From the NCBI GenBank assembly GCA_022566315.1, contig JADFJC010000019.1:1-39480 (forward strand): DNA of 39,480 nt. The letters run 5' to 3'. The stretch is from Planctomycetota bacterium (GTDB lineage: Bacteria; Planctomycetota; Phycisphaerae; Sedimentisphaerales; Anaerobacaceae). This document shows, piece after piece, positions 38,607 through 39,480 of this stretch (its first letter is position 1; each line of letters begins with the position of its first letter). A program made the position numbers and the translations under genes. The notes below the pieces were generated by a model. The model ran no database searches. It saw nothing but the letters and a program-made list of their open reading frames with translations, and had not been told where the DNA came from.

Positions 38607-39480
38607 ATGTGTAGAAGATGGATTTATCTGGTTTTTCCTATTCTTGTGCTGGGCGCGGCGCCCATTGCATCCGCTGATCTGGTGGGCCACTGGAAGCTCG
38701 ATGAAGGTTCCGGCATCATCGCTTACGACTCAAGTGGCAACGGCCACGACGGAACCATCGTTGGAAATCCTCAATGGGTACGCGGCGTAAGCGGCCTGGC
38801 GCTGGAATTTGATGGTGACGACCACGTTGATTTAGGCAACGATCCCAGTTTGGATATTACCGCTCCGATTACCATCATGATATGGGCCAGGACCTCCGTA
38901 GTTGGAGAAACACATACAACAAATCCGGGCTTGATAGCCAAGGCCGAGAGCGGCGTGGATTGGAGCTGGCAGCTCAGATACAAGGCGGTGGGCAGCCCCG
39001 GATACCTGGGATTTCAGTTCAATCCTGTGACCGGCGGCCGCGTATGGGTTAACGTGGGACAAAACTTGGAAGTAGGAGAGTGGTACCACATCGCGGGGGT
39101 CGCTAATGGCACGGACGCGATATGCTACTTGAATGGAGAACAAACCGATAGACAACCGCTGGTGGATTTCGTGGGCGGCAATGGCAAGTTATTCATTGGG
39201 TACGAGGGTTGGGTCCACTGGTATGGTGCGGCTGACGAGGTCAGGATTTACGACACGGCGCTGACACAAGCCGAGATTCAGCAGGCGATGATAGGTGTAC
39301 CACCTGGTGCGGCTTCTAAACCGAGCCCTGCTGATGAGGCGACAGATGTGCCGCGGGAGGGGACACTTAGCTGGACGCCTGGAGAATTTGCAGCGCCAAC
39401 AAACGGGCACAAAGTCTATTTTGGCCAGAGCTTCAACGACGTCAACGATGCCACCGGCGGTGTCGCTCAGGATGCCAACA
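38607..39480 (+). CDS. Secreted LamG-domain protein, 3' end beyond window
   Basis: GGAGG six bases upstream of the ATG. Signal peptide of about 24 residues (WIYLVFPILVLGAAPIASA). The LamG/concanavalin domain is complete: LVGHWKLDEGSGIIAYDSSG, LALEFDGDDHVDLG, PITIMIWART, GEWYHIAGVANGTDAICYLN, LFIGYEG and ADEVRIYDTALTQAEIQ. After VPPGAASKPSPADEAT there starts a second module (LSWTPGEFAAPTNGHKVYFG) of the type seen repeatedly in large planctomycete surface proteins. The gene is open at the window end. Likely surface-exposed glycan-binding protein. Confidence 0.88.
   Translation, partial: MCRRWIYLVFPILVLGAAPIASADLVGHWKLDEGSGIIAYDSSGNGHDGTIVGNPQWVRGVSGLALEFDGDDHVDLGNDPSLDITAPITIMIWARTSVVGETHTTNPGLIAKAESGVDWSWQLRYKAVGSPGYLGFQFNPVTGGRVWVNVGQNLEVGEWYHIAGVANGTDAICYLNGEQTDRQPLVDFVGGNGKLFIGYEGWVHWYGAADEVRIYDTALTQAEIQQAMIGVPPGAASKPSPADEATDVPREGTLSWTPGEFAAPTNGHKVYFGQSFNDVNDATGGVAQDAN

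Overview
The window reads as a chromosomal segment of a Planctomycetota bacterium, most likely class Phycisphaerae (Sedimentisphaerales-like). This is inferred from gene content. It holds secreted PQQ-type propellers, Tat-exported TIM-barrel 'isomerases' and LamG proteins. It also holds a zinc-ribbon/DUF4190/H-X9-DG protein of planctomycete style, a partial division (dcw) cluster and a complete mre elongasome operon. Base composition is moderate overall, but the first ~1.1 kb and the 2.6-3.5 kb gene are visibly GC-richer.

Layout. 1-13.3 kb is an accessory, export-rich zone: an edge-truncated PQQ propeller that runs in frame into a DUF932-like sequence, a transposase remnant, a CDP-alcohol phosphatidyltransferase, two Tat-exported TIM barrels, a LamG-like protein, a 944-residue PQQ propeller, a parallel beta-helix protein, an FG-GAP propeller related to PL11 lyases, tRNA-Gln followed by hicBA, and a jelly-roll lyase-like protein. 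13.3-21.7 kb is mixed housekeeping: exonuclease III, a GT4-toroid glycosyltransferase with a consensus promoter, tRNA-Leu, a Lys-rich microprotein, two DUF488 genes (one broken) and proA-proB. 21.8-26.9 kb is a plus-strand dcw fragment: tRNA-Gly, mraZ, a small unknown gene, rsmH, a LysM protein, an ftsL-like gene and ftsI. 27-34.1 kb on the minus strand is a frameshifted H-X9-DG gene and then, reading along transcription, promoter - structured leader - coiled-coil membrane protein - 53-residue membrane protein - mreB - mreC - mreD - mrdA. 34.1-38.2 kb (minus) is a CPBP remnant, a DNA methyltransferase, lnt and a HEAT-repeat lipoprotein, the last three overlapping. 38.2-39.5 kb (plus) is a leader with a 34-codon upstream reading frame coupled to a secreted LamG protein cut by the window end.

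How it fits together. The right half is a cell-envelope island: septal (FtsI) and lateral-wall (MrdA, MreBCD) synthesis machinery face each other tail to tail, followed by lipoprotein maturation (Lnt) and a lipoprotein. The left half looks like a polysaccharide-processing repertoire.

The most unusual property is the density of short tandem repeats and mini-palindromes. They sit between genes but also inside them: they build a signal peptide, add ~16 residues to ProB, add a loop to MrdA, probably supply the 5' end of rsmH and form the spacer of a proA promoter. Best candidates for something undescribed are the mre-operon leader RNA with its two uncharacterised membrane proteins, the CxxCxC/poly-Lys microprotein, the coupled leader ORF of the LamG gene, and the repeat families themselves.
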